Part shown: positions 42,724-53,921 of the stretch, piece after piece
Layout of the letters: every line of letters starts with the position of its first letter
How positions within the stretch are numbered: position 1 is the stretch's first letter
NCBI GenBank assembly: GCA_036346375.1
Contig: CM070501.1
Span: forward strand, 58,755,326-58,819,325
Direction: 5' to 3'
Origin: Guadua angustifolia
Taxonomy: Eukaryota > Streptophyta > Magnoliopsida > Poales > Poaceae
Length of the DNA: 64,000 bases
The notes under the pieces: generated by a model
What the model saw: only the letters and a program-made list of their open reading frames with translations
What the model was told of the DNA's origin: nothing
The model's database searches: none
Made by a program: the position numbers and the translations under genes

Positions 42724-45700
42724 TGTAGGGTCGAGGATGCGCCTAGAGGGGGGGTGAATAGGCGTTTTACAAAATTCGATCGCTCACTAAACAATTCGCT
42801 CTAATCAACCCCTATGTCAAAACCTACACAATTATAATGCGGAAGCGATAAACGCGGTTTTGACAATTAAAGCCTAAATCAACTAGGCTCACTATGTGCA
42901 CTATCTAAATTATGTCTCTATACAAGAATTGCTAAATTGATCAACTAAATAATTATAGCAATTCTAATTCAAGCTATTGATAAATATTCAATAATGTAAA
43001 GTGCGTGAATATAAAAAAGACAAGAGACAACCGATATTTTTCCGTGGTGTTCGGAGACTTGCCGGTCTCCCCTAGTCCACGTTGAGGCTAGCCCGACCAC
43101 TCGGACCGGCTCCCGCTCGAGCACCCGCCTCTTTCCACTAGTCGTGGTTTTTCACGCTCGCTGCGTAGGCTCAACCCGAACCTTCACAAACTTGCCGGGC
43201 TTTCACACCTCGAGAGCTCGCGCAAGACGACGCCACGCCGCCTAGGAGTCGGCAACCTCCAAGAGAAACAAGCCGCTCCTTCACTTGAACTTCACCGAGC
43301 ACAACACATGCGCTCCGGTGATCACCAAGTGCAACACATGCACAAGGCCTCCCTCAAGTGCAACACATGCACAAGAGGCTCTCAATCACTTCCTAATTGC
43401 AACACATGCAATTAGTCTCACTCTTAAGCTCAAGAGGCAAATGGAGAAGAGCAACACTGCACACAACTCCTACACACAAGAACAACCCGCCCTCAACACC
43501 CCAAGGCCTCCTTTTATAGCCACCATGCCAAAACTAGCCGTTGGGGGCAAATTGGCGAACATTTTGCGGTACTCTACCCTCTAAGGGCAGCAGAGTACCG
43601 CAATTTCAACGATTCGGCTAACGGACATATTTATGTGATTATCGCCTCTGAGGCGCAGTAGTACCGACTTTTTAAGACTATCGCCCCCACATCGGCAGAG
43701 TGCTTACCACCGAGCCAAAGAAACACGCACTCAGTAAAATAGCTACCGGCGGCAATTTCAGTAGTATCAAGACTTGGTACTACCGCCCTCAACTTCCCAG
43801 AGTACCTAGGCCTCGAGGAGAAAATCAGATTCAACTCCAAAATCATTTCTCCAAAACCGAAACCCATTCTTTGAGCCTCTAGATGATCAACACATGATCA
43901 TACACACGCAAAACACATTTGCACCAACTTAGCTCATGCTCAAAGAATTCTCAACCAAATTTTGTAAAACACATTTCACAAATAAACACCGAACTTACGC
44001 AATCAATCCTCTAGCCATGTAAGGATCAACACATGATCCCGACACTTTGCAAAACACATTTGCAAATGCCAACACATGCTCTAGAATCGAAGACATAACT
44101 TCAAGGCTCATTTGCAAAACACATTTGCACAATCAAGAACTAACTCCAAATGACGAAAACACATTTCGCCAACAACTCAAGAACTATTTGCAAAACGTAT
44201 TAAGCAAATCAAACTTGAGTTTATGAGATTAATCCCCCTAGCCATGTGAAGGTCAACACAAGGCCCGGTCAACTTGCCAACACCCGTTGCAAGCCCCACT
44301 CACATGCTCTCGGGATTCCGGACTCATAAACCTCAGTTTATTCGCACAACGAACTTGCAAATAACGCAATAAACCAATTTCATGCTTGAGCACTACTCTT
44401 TGCAACACATGCAAAAGTCTAGCTCCAAGCAACATCAAATCAAGATGCATGAACTCTCTGATTGCAACACATGCAATTCTCTAGTCCCATGCAACACCAA
44501 ATCGACTTCACACCAAAACCAAATCACATGTATGAGCTCTCTACTTGCAACACATGCAAGCCTCTAGCCCCATACAACCACACAAACACAAATTCGTGCT
44601 TGAGCTCTCTCCTTTTGCAACACATGCAAAACTTAGCTCCAAGCAAACACAGTTTTAAGAAAGATGTTTTATGAACCAAAACGTGAAGCTTCAACTAATG
44701 CAACACATGCAAAAGTGAACTCCACATAAAAGCCAACGCATTGGCTTATCCTATTTGCAACACATGCAAATCAAAGCACAATGCGAAACCAAATGCATAT
44801 GCTCTTCCTCTTTGCAACACATGCAAATCGGAGCATAAACCAAACAACCAAGCATAATTTTAACCCATTCGCAACACATGCCAAATGGTTAAACTTCATG
44901 CAAAAACCAAATCCAAATGGTTGAGCTTGAGTGAACGCGGATTGAGATCACCAACACATGATGAAGCTCAAGCAAAGAGGCAACCCTCTTAATAATGCGG
45001 CGATAAAAGATCTAGACTCAAAGACTACAAAAGTCCTTAGCCTATCTAGTTATACCTTCTTGCACAAGATAAGCAATCCCCTTTGGGGTCTTTATGATCT
45101 TCACTTTGATACTCCCCCGGGATCATCACTCGACTCCTCTTCGGGATCCACTCTTGACGCCCATCAACTCATGATGCCGTCCTTGTCCCGTTCTCACCAT
45201 CTCATTCATCTTTGGACCTAACTCAATCACAACTCATACAAATAGTTAGTCCAAGATGCATGGTTGTCTCAATTTTCCCTTTGCACTCCATTAACACATA
45301 ATGGATGCCTTTAGATCAATTGAGCACAACCCTAAATCAATAGAAATGATTTAATTGTGTCTTAAATACAATAATGCAACTTATGCTTTATTATACTTAA
45401 GAACTATTCATTTGTCCTTAGTTAATCAAGGAACGCCATCAACACATGATGAAATGTTCTTTAATGATTAACTAGACAAATGAACTCAATTTAAATTATC
45501 ATTTAAATTGACTCTTCAAGTTAGAGTGTAAACTCCCCCTAAATATGTGCATCCATGTAATATATGGATTGGGAAACATGATGCACATTTTGTGGTTATT
45601 TCAATGGGAATGTTTATACTTTAACTTGAATCCAAAGTATGCAATTTATGCTATAATGAATACGCGTACATACCTTGGGTTTTCCATTTTTCAATGTGAT

Positions 45701-45867
45701 GAGACTAATCAAAGATATTCTAAATAAACAAGTTAGTCTCGATATAAGATTTGTCATTAATAACAGAATCACATTAAATGGATAATCACAATATTAGATT
45801 TGTCATTAACACAAGATTAGATTTGTCATTAACACCAAAACCATAACTAATGAAGGTTGAACTTACA
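42724..45867 (-). repeat. 3' LTR (3.14 kb) of the gag-only element
   Basis: Matches 50756-53916. It contains 23 copies of AACACAT between 43303 and 45447, most at the centre of a short inverted repeat. A proposed translation of any part is not supported; its open frames read repetitive CNTC-type peptides from those repeats. Confidence 0.93.
43303..45447. repeat. Array of hairpins with constant loop AACACAT
   Basis: AACACAT begins at 43303, 43333, 43362, 43401, 43889, 43912, 43968, 44028, 44053, 44071, 44118, 44158, 44404, 44466, 44549, 44619, 44702, 44759, 44816, 44873, 44953, 45293 and 45441. Stems differ but pair: CTAATTGC/GCAATTAG at 43401, ATGATC/GATCAT at 43889, GGATC/GATCC at 44028, TTTGCAA/TTGCAAA at 44053, CGAA/TTCG at 44158, CTTGC/GCAAG at 44549, TCCATT/AATGGA at 45293, CATC/GATG at 45441. 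A few (44071, 44702, 44953) have weak stems. In element-sense RNA (minus) the loop is AUGUGUU. The 5' LTR has the same set. Confidence 0.9.
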
Positions 45868-46218
45868 ATCTCCCCCTTTTTGGTGATTAATGACAAATCC
45901 AAGCTTAATGAGCACATTTGGATTAAAACTAACATGTTGAGAGAATTTAAGCTAATTGAACACATATGCATATTAATTCTCTCCCCCTTAATCATATTAA
46001 GCTTTCCTTTTTAAACCAAATGACATTAAGCTTCCTAATTCTCCCCGTTTTGGCATTAAGCACCAAAAATGGAAAACTAAAAGATTATCTTGACAAACAT
46101 TCTCCCCCTTTTTGGTATTTAAACATTTATCATTAATAAGATTTATCATTATCTCCCCCTTTTAGCATTTAACTTTGAAAAACATTCTCTCCTTTTATTT
46201 AATTATTCTCCCCTTTCA
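45868..46218 (-). repeat. Array of polypurine-tract-like motifs
   Basis: Besides the true tract at 45868-45882, similar blocks (on minus A-rich then GGGGGAGA or GGGGAGA) lie near 45979, 46040, 46100, 46151, 46185 and 46206. Several are followed by a GGTATT/GGCATT/AGCATT word on plus. Only the first is next to the LTR. Confidence 0.75.
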
Positions 46219-46435
46219 GCATTTAAATCATTTCTTTTAAATGAAGGTCATACAAGAATTGAAATGCATACTTATGACCTTGGAGTGGAATTTGAAGAAC
46301 TTAAGCCAAATGAAAAAGATAGGCAATGAAATCCCAAATGAAAAGGATATACAAGGAATAAAACAAGTTTTCATTTGAAATATGGCCTGATACCAAAAGA
46401 AGAAAAACTCGAAAGGAGACCATATTCGGGATTTT

Positions 46436-47353
46436 GGATACCACTGTGAAGGAAGAATAAGCGCTTGCAATTATGGATACCACTTGTAAAGATAAGCATG
46501 AAAGACGAAGTAAGGGATATGCAAGGCAAAAGAAACCATGTGATACCCTTTTTCAAATAACTTACTCCTCATTTTATTAGGCTTAACAAACTTTTAATAT
46601 GATTCTTTTGAAGAATCCAATAATTTGCCTAATCGAATAAACGAGGAACTCAAAAGAATTACCACTTGAGAAATTAGATACCACTTGTAAAAAATTAATC
46701 TCAAGGGCTTACTTGAAGATCCAAAAGAAATGAGCATTTTCAAATTTTCGTGAATAACAATGCTCAACAAGAGATTTTCCTCTTTTATGTATTTCAACAC
46801 ATAAAGGCTCTCACACAGAGAAATCTTAAGCGGTTGAACTTACAATTTTAATTTGAGAGGAAACATCTTAATCAAGAATGTGGGTATCACAATAATGCTA
46901 CAAACCACTTGTAGGAAATAAATGAATTCAATGATACCACTTGGAGAGATGAGAAACTCAATGATACCACTTGTAAGCATATGGAAAGAATAAATGCTCA
47001 ATTGATACCACTTAGGATCAAATCACAAAGATTGATACCACTTGAAGGAATAATCGATAAAATTTGATGGGTATTAGAGTAATATTCTCAGAGCAATAAC
47101 CACTTACGGGTATCGAAAACTCAAGAAAGATCAATAAAATTCGCAAAGAATGAGTATCAGAGCAAAATAAGGACATGAATTTACTTGGAAGCATTTAAGT
47201 GCCCAAAACTTGATATAAATAAACTCCCCAAGATATTCAATGAATGAATCATGGAGTTATTTGCATTTGAATTGCACAAGTTTTGTCTTTTCCAAAGATC
47301 AAGTGAAAATCACGCTTTAGATCAATTAAAGTGCTCCTAACTGATACCACTTG
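46436..47353 (-). repeat. Array of primer-binding-site-like motifs
   Basis: The plus-strand word GATACCACTTG (minus CAAGTGGTATC, as at the true 5' LTR/primer-site joint 50743-50757) occurs near 46476, 46677, 46933, 46963, 47033 and 47342. Variants are near 46436, 46541, 46660, 46913, 47003 and 47093. Some copies carry the following TGTA of the LTR end (46476, 46677, 46963). Confidence 0.8.
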
Positions 47354-48976
47354 GAAATCCTTTCAAATGATTTGTAAAACTTTTGAAATTTCGCTCGAAA
47401 GAACTTTGGGATCAAAAGAAATTATTCCAACAAGAATTTTTGAAAAATCAAATTCCAATCGAAAGATATCCCAAAGTCAAACTCGAAGAATCTGAAAAAT
47501 TTAGAGCCCAATCTCCAGGGCCGGTACTACCGCTGGTAAGGGGCGGTAGTACCGCTCCTGTTAGGCTGAAACTCCGAGCTCTTTACAAACATTGGCAAAA
47601 ACGATTCAAATGAAGTCCAATTGATTTGAAAATTTGCAGAGATGAACTTTAGACTAATTAGAAGGTTTTGCAAAAAGAATTTTCTCAAAATCAATTTTAT
47701 TTTGAAAGATATGGCAATTTGCGCTTTGAGACATAAAAGGAAATTGATTTTCACGAAAAGCCTCAAAATGTAATTCAATTTGGATTTCATGCAATTTCAA
47801 TTTTCATGGCTTAGATTGGTGTATCAAGAATGTGTATAGCCAAGATTTATGAAGAAATCCAACTCGAATGCCACGATTTGAGCTATATGCCTAAATAGGT
47901 CATTTTGGATCAAATCAAATCCTTTTTGAGCCAAGTTAGATTTTAACATAGAATTTTGCTTTTGGAAACTTGTAAAACCTTTGGAATACTTAGAAGAGTA
48001 CCTTTGCAAGGAATTTTGCAATTTGGGCCTTTTAAATATGATTTTTGAGTTTTGACCTAAATAGTCCAAATGAAGAAGCAAAGTCAAATCCAATTAACAC
48101 AAAACTTCAAATAAGGCAAGGGGTAAGATATATGGATTTGAATTTTGTGTATAAGTCTAAAATACCATTTTGAATCACAATTCTACACAAGAATTGATCC
48201 AAATGGAGAAACTCACTAAGTGCAATAATACGACCATTATGGGTCAAGTATAGTTTTTCGGCGAGTTTCAAAATCAAATATCTTTTGACAAGTTGGTCTT
48301 TTGAAAATCTTTTAGACACGAAAATTGTTAAGAATGACCAACTCTAGGATTTTCGTTTTGGAATTACTTTCAAAGTCTTTTTACTTTTAATTCTATGAAA
48401 ATTATAAGTTTAAATCAAAATCAAGATACTAGTAACTAGATTGTGGAGTTAAAACTCATTTTCTTTTCAAAATAGATTTTGTGAAACCAAAACCTTTGAG
48501 AATCATTTTAAAAGCATTTGTATACATTTTAAACTAGTTTTTCACAAGATTAGTAATAGAGATACAATTTTTTGACTTTTGGCTAAATGGTTTGATTTTG
48601 AAAATATATATATATATGCACTTATATTAATATGAGCACACGTAGGGATGTGATACACATGGATATGAATTAACACTCCCCCTAAATGTGCCACAACTAA
48701 ACTTGCTCAAGATTTGCAATAAGAGAATAGATAAGAGGCGAGAGCAAGTTCTTACACCAAGTATTCTAAATTGATTTTCATTAATACTAATGCATCTAAA
48801 CCTACACAAGGCTAGAAGCTAAATAGTAATCAATTTAAATACTTGTTACCGAGATGGCATTGGCTCATGATGAACTTGATTTTCTTCATGCTTGACACCA
48901 CTAGTAGACAATTGTAATCCTTCTCCTCTTGAGTGAGCAAGCGTCCAATCCATCTCAATATTGCCTACAAATCTTT

Positions 48977-50695
48977 TTAGGCACTTTTTGGTACCCAATC
49001 CTTGTTGGGTCCGACAACGTTAGTCACAATTGATTTAGGAACCCAAATGGTCCTAATTTTAACATTATTGAATTGACTAACATGACTAGCAATGGATTTG
49101 CAATTTTTGTTACTCCTAAGCGATTTATTTGCATTGAATTGAGGAGGCTTAGGAGTTTTGGCATTCTTGACAAATCCATTCCTAGTTTGATCCTTTCTAA
49201 GAATATAATAATCATTATAATAAAGACGCTTAGAGGATCTAGCATTTCTAGCAAATGTTTTGCTATAATTATTTTTCCTAAGCACATGATTTTCATGATT
49301 TTTCATAGTCTTAGGAAATCTAGCATTTTGAGCAAACACATTTCTAGAATTGCTCTTCCTATGCAAATGAATATCATTTTGAGCCGGCATAGGGGACTTG
49401 ACAAGCTTGGCAAACACATTGCCATTCTTGTCCTTCCTAAGCAAATAATTATCATTTATACGAATAGGCTTAGGAGTGATACCTTTGGGACAATCCTTAC
49501 CGAAATGTCCCTTTTCCCGGCAATTGAAGCATGTCACGCTATTTGGCCCTCTTTTGACCGATTTGACTTGCTCCTTGCCGGCTTGCCTCATTGTTGGTGT
49601 TGTGCCCTTGTTATCCACTTGATTTGAGCACACGGAGGCGAGGTGACCCTTCTTGTTGCAGGCGAAGCACTTGATGGTCTTCGAGTGTCTTGCATTGTGC
49701 CTCGTCTTGCTATTCTCCCTCTTGGAGATGTAGCCGAGTCCTCGCTTGTCTTGAGGCGCCCTTGGCTTGCTCAAGATTTCGTCGAGGAGGGCTTTTCCTT
49801 TAACGCACCTCTTCAAGTCATTTTCTAACTTAATGACTTGAGTCTTGAGCTCATTGTTTTCCTCTACAATATTAGCATCTAAAGACATAGAGGAACTAAA
49901 AACAATTTCATTAGAGCAACAAGGCAAATTATCGCTAGAGGTGGATATGCATTTATTCGATGAATTGTTTGTAATTAGAATTGAGTGAGGCAATTCATCA
50001 ACTAAATTGCATTGAGTGGCAATATCCACACTAGCTTTACTAAATTCCTTGAAAAGGAGTTTCTCATGATTTTCTTTTAGAACATCATAATCATTTTGGA
50101 GTGATTCATGTTCTAACTTCAAAATTTTATATTTCTTTTTCTCCTTTCCAAGAAATTCATTGAGCTCCTCTAGCATATTCATTAATTCGTCATAAGAGGG
50201 CTCACCTTCATCATCACTTACCTCAAGTTTACCTTTAGCCATAAAGCAACGGATTTTTGATGGAATTGAATATTCGTCGTCGCTTGAGGCGGAGGTTGAT
50301 GGAGTTGTCGGTTCATCACTTGATGTAGAAAATGAATCGTCAACCGACACTTCTTCCTCAAAGCAATCCTCGATTGTTGTGGATGATTCAAATAAGTCTT
50401 GAAGTTTAATCCACATTGCATGAGCGCTTGAGAGGTTGCAAATGAGGTTGAATATTTCTACGCTCACAACGCTAAATAAAACGTTAGTAGCTTGAGCGTC
50501 GAGATGTAGACATTTCTCCTCTCCTTTAGTTGGAGCAATATCATTTATTGGAGAAGAAATGCCGACATCTACGATCCACCATATTTGTGGGCTCATAGAT
50601 TTAAAATGATTAATCATAAATATTTTCCATGAAGCATAATTTGAGCCATCAAATATATATGAATCGGTGGAGTGCACTAAACCTCTATTCGCCAT
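48977..50695 (-). CDS. Complete Copia-type Gag, 572 residues
   Basis: Open from ATG at 50695 to the stop near 48977. The N-terminal part has the Copia gag signature (..YIFDGSNYASWKIFMINHFKSMSPQIWWIVD.., ..NVLFSVVSVEIFNLICNLSSAHAMWIKLQDLFE). It is followed by an acidic Ser-rich linker (about residues 115-165), a coiled-coil-like Lys/Glu/Leu region (about 170-215 and 285-305) and two CX2CX4HX4C zinc knuckles, CFACNKKGHLASVC (about 346) and CFNCREKGHFGKDC (about 391). A basic tail with repeated LRKD/NGNVFAK-type blocks ends WVPKS. It starts about 60 bases inside the primer site. Gag forms the particle and binds RNA; pol functions must come from another element. Its intactness is unusual in this window. 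Confidence 0.93.
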   Translation of the reverse strand: MANRGLVHSTDSYIFDGSNYASWKIFMINHFKSMSPQIWWIVDVGISSPINDIAPTKGEEKCLHLDAQATNVLFSVVSVEIFNLICNLSSAHAMWIKLQDLFESSTTIEDCFEEEVSVDDSFSTSSDEPTTPSTSASSDDEYSIPSKIRCFMAKGKLEVSDDEGEPSYDELMNMLEELNEFLGKEKKKYKILKLEHESLQNDYDVLKENHEKLLFKEFSKASVDIATQCNLVDELPHSILITNNSSNKCISTSSDNLPCCSNEIVFSSSMSLDANIVEENNELKTQVIKLENDLKRCVKGKALLDEILSKPRAPQDKRGLGYISKRENSKTRHNARHSKTIKCFACNKKGHLASVCSNQVDNKGTTPTMRQAGKEQVKSVKRGPNSVTCFNCREKGHFGKDCPKGITPKPIRINDNYLLRKDKNGNVFAKLVKSPMPAQNDIHLHRKSNSRNVFAQNARFPKTMKNHENHVLRKNNYSKTFARNARSSKRLYYNDYYILRKDQTRNGFVKNAKTPKPPQFNANKSLRSNKNCKSIASHVSQFNNVKIRTIWVPKSIVTNVVGPNKDWVPKSA

Positions 50696-50738
50696 CCTTT
50701 TTACTCTCTAGACGGTTAAGCCTAAAATGAGAGTGACC

Positions 50739-50755
50739 GTGGCTCTGATACCACT
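50739..50755 (-). promoter_or_regulatory. Primer-binding site (initiator Met tRNA) of the gag-only element
   Basis: On minus TGGTATCAGAGCCACGG, two bases after the CA end of the 5' LTR. This is the standard complement to the 3' end of initiator methionine tRNA used by plant Copia elements, and it sets the minus orientation. Confidence 0.9.
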
Positions 50756-53700
50756 TGTAGGGTCAAGGATGCGCCTAGAGGGGGGGTGAATAGGCGTTTT
50801 ACAAAATTCGATCGCTCACTAAACAATTCGCTCTAATCAACCCCTATGTCAAAACCTACACAATTATAATGCGGAAGCGATAAACGCGGTTTTGACAATT
50901 AAAGCCTAAATCAACTAGGCTCACTATGTGCACTATCTAAATTATGTCTCTATACAAGAATTGCTAAATTGATCAACTAAATAATTATAGCAATTCTAAT
51001 TCAAGCTATTGATAAATATTCAATAATGTAAAGTGCGTGAATATAAAAAAGACAAGAGACAACCGATATTTTTCCGTGGTGTTCGGAGACTTGCCGGTCT
51101 CCCCTAGTCCACGTTGAGGCTAGCCCGACCACTCGGACCGGCTCCCGCTCGAGCACCCGCCTCTTTCCACTAGTCGTGGTTTTCACGCCGCTGCGTAGGC
51201 TCAACCCGAACCTTCACAAACTTGCCGGGGCTTCTCACACCTCGAGAGCTCCCGCGCACGACGCCTACGCCGTCTAGGAGTCGGCAACCTCCAAGAGAAA
51301 CAAGCCGCTCCTTCACTTGAACTTCACCGAGCACAACACATGCGCTCCCGGTGATCACCAAGTGCAACACATGCACAAGGCCTCCCTCAAGTGCAACACA
51401 TGCACAAGAGGCTCTCAAATCACTTCCTAATTGCAACACATGCAATTAGTCTCACTCTTAAGCTCAAGAGGCAAATGGAGAAGAGCAACACCGCACACAA
51501 CTCCTACACACAAGAACAACCCCGCCCCAACACCCCCAAGGCCTCCTTTTATAGCCACCATGCCAAAACTAGCCGTTGGGGGCAAATTAAGCAAAAATAG
51601 CTTTTATGTACTACACCCTCTAAGGGCGGTAGAGTACCGCCTGCAGCCTCAAACTTGGGCTAATCGGACATATTTATGTACTATCGCCTTCTCGAGGCGG
51701 TAGTACCGACTTTTATGTACTATCGCCCCACACGGCAGTAGAGTTTACCTCCGAGCCAAACAAAACACGCACTCAGTAAAATAGCTACGGTGACAATTTC
51801 GGTAGAGTACCAAGACTTACGGTACTACGCCCTCAAGCCCCTAGTAGTACCGGCCTCAGGGAGAAAATCAGATTCAACTCCAAAATCATTTCTCCGAAAA
51901 CCGAAACCCATTCTTTGAGCCTCTAGATGATCAACACATGATCATACACACGTGCAAAACACATTTGCACCAACTTAGCTCATGCTCAAAGAATTCTCAA
52001 CCAAATTTGCGAAAACACATTTCACAAATAAACACCGAACTTACGCAATCAATCCTCTAGCCATGTAAGGATCAACACATGATCCCGACACTTTGCAAAA
52101 CACATTTGCAAATGCCAACACATGCTCTAGAATCGAAAGACATAACTTCAAGGCTCATTTGCAAAACACATTTGCACAACCAAGAACTAACTCCAAATGA
52201 CGAAAACACATTTCGCCAACAACTCAAGAACTATTTGCAAAACGTATAAGCAAATCAAACTTGAGTTTATGAGATTAATCCCCTAGCCATGTGAAGGTCA
52301 ACACAAGGCCGGTCAACTTGCCAACACCGTTGCAAGCCCCACTCACATGCTCTCGGGATTCCGGACTCATAAACCTCGGTTTATTCGACAACTGAACTTG
52401 CAAATAACGCAATAAACCAATTTCATGCTTGAGCACTACTCTTTGCAACACATGCAAAAGTCTAGCTCCAAGCAACATCAAATCAAGATGCATGAACTCT
52501 CTGATTGCAACACATGCAATTCTCTAGTCCCATGCAACACCAAATCGACTTCACACCAAAACCAAATCACATGTATGAGCTCTCTACTTGCAACACATGC
52601 AAGCCTCTAGCCCCATACAACCACACAAACACAAATTCGTGCTTGAGCTCTCTCCTTTTGCAACACATGCAAAACTTAGCTCCAAGCAAACACACGGTTT
52701 TAAGAAAGATGTTTTGCGAACCAAAACGTGAAGCTTCAACTAATGCAACACATGCAAAAGTGAACTCCACGCAAAAGCCAACGCATTGGCTTATCCTATT
52801 TGCAACACATGCAAATCAAAGCACAATGCGAAAACCAAATGCATATGCTCTTCCTCTTTGCAACACATGCAAATCGGAGCATAAACCAAACAACCAAGCA
52901 TAATTTTTAACCCATTCGCAACACATGCCAAATGGTTAAACTTCATGCAAAAACCAAATCCAAATGGTTGAGCTTGAGTGAACGCGGATTGAGATCACCA
53001 ACACATGATGAAGCTCAAGCAAAGAGGCAACCCCTCTTAATAGTACGGCGATAAAAGATCTAGACTCAAAGACTACAAAAGTCCTTAGCCTATCTAGTTA
53101 TACCTTCGCCGCCGCGCATAAGCAATCCCCTTTGGGGTCTTTATGATCTTCACTTTGATACTCCCCCGGGATCATCACTCGACTCCTCTTCGGGATCCAC
53201 TCTTGACGCCCATCAACTCATGATGCCGTCCTTGTCCCGTTCTCACCATCTCATTCATCTTTGGACCTAACTCAATCACAACTCATACAAATAGTTAGTC
53301 CAAGATGCATGGTTGTCTCAATTTTCCCTTTGCACTCCATTAACACATAATGGATGCCTTTAGATCAATTGAGCACAACCCTAAATCAATAGAAATGATT
53401 TAATTGTGTCTTAAATACAATAATGCAACTCATGCTTTATTATACTTAAGAACTATTCATTTGTCCTTAGTTAATCAAGGAACGCCATCAACACATGATG
53501 AAATGTTCTTTAATGATTAACTAGACAAATGAACTCAATTTAAATTATCATTTAAATTGACTCTTCAAGTTAGAGTGTAAACTCCCCCTAAATATGTGCA
53601 TCCATGTAATATATGGATTGGGAAACATGATGCACATTTTGTGGTTATTTCAATGGGAATGTTTATACTTTAACTTGAATCCAAAGTATGCAATTTATGC

Positions 53701-53916
53701 TATAATGAATACGCGTACATACCTTGGGTTTTCCATTTTTCAATGTGATGAGACTAATCAAAGATATTCTAAATAAACAAGTTAGTCTCGATATAAGATT
53801 TGTCATTAATAACAGAATCACATTAAATGGATAATCACAATATTAGATTTGTCATTAACACAAGATTAGATTTGTCATTAACACCAAAACCATAACTAAT
53901 GAAGGTTGAACTTACA
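50756..53916 (-). repeat. 5' LTR (3.16 kb) of the gag-only element
   Basis: Partner of 42724-45867, with the same hairpin array (for example AACACAT near 51366, 51395, 51436, 52444, 52506, 52590 and 52660). Where the two LTRs differ in a stem, this copy is sometimes the better paired: GTGCAA/TTGCAC near 51957, against GCAA/TTGC in the 3' LTR. Confidence 0.93.
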
Positions 53917-53921
53917 CTCGG

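Larger units (their letters stand above)
45868..48976. other. Non-coding 3' interior of the gag-only element
   Basis: About 3.1 kb between gag and the 3' LTR without a supportable gene. It holds polypurine-like motifs (45868-46218), primer-site-like motifs (46436-47353), a palindromic pair GGTACTACCGC / GCGGTAGTACCG (47522-47556) and AT-rich filler. Short frames are unrelated to known proteins. Confidence 0.6.
42724..53916 (-). mobile_element. Gag-only Copia-type retrotransposon (TR-GAG), 11.2 kb
   Basis: LTRs 42724-45867 (3') and 50756-53916 (5'), TG..CA-bounded (TGTAGGGTC..GAACTTACA in plus), with the perfect 5-bp duplication CTCGG (42719-42723 and 53917-53921). Next to the 5' LTR the minus strand reads TGGTATCAGAGCCACGG, the initiator-Met-tRNA primer site. 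Next to the 3' LTR it reads AAAAAGGGGGAGAT, a polypurine tract. The interior (4.9 kb) has one gene, gag, and about 3.1 kb of non-coding sequence. No protease, integrase or RT is found on either strand, so it must borrow them. The LTRs are very alike outside one indel-rich patch (43555-43810 versus 51590-51850), so the insertion is fairly young. Confidence 0.93.

Noticed and set aside
43290..44940. CRISPR-like array (repeated GCAACACATGC with varied spacers)
   Set aside because: Plant nuclear DNA, irregular spacing, and the sequence next to each copy is complementary across the heptamer, not a spacer. It lies in both LTRs of a retrotransposon.
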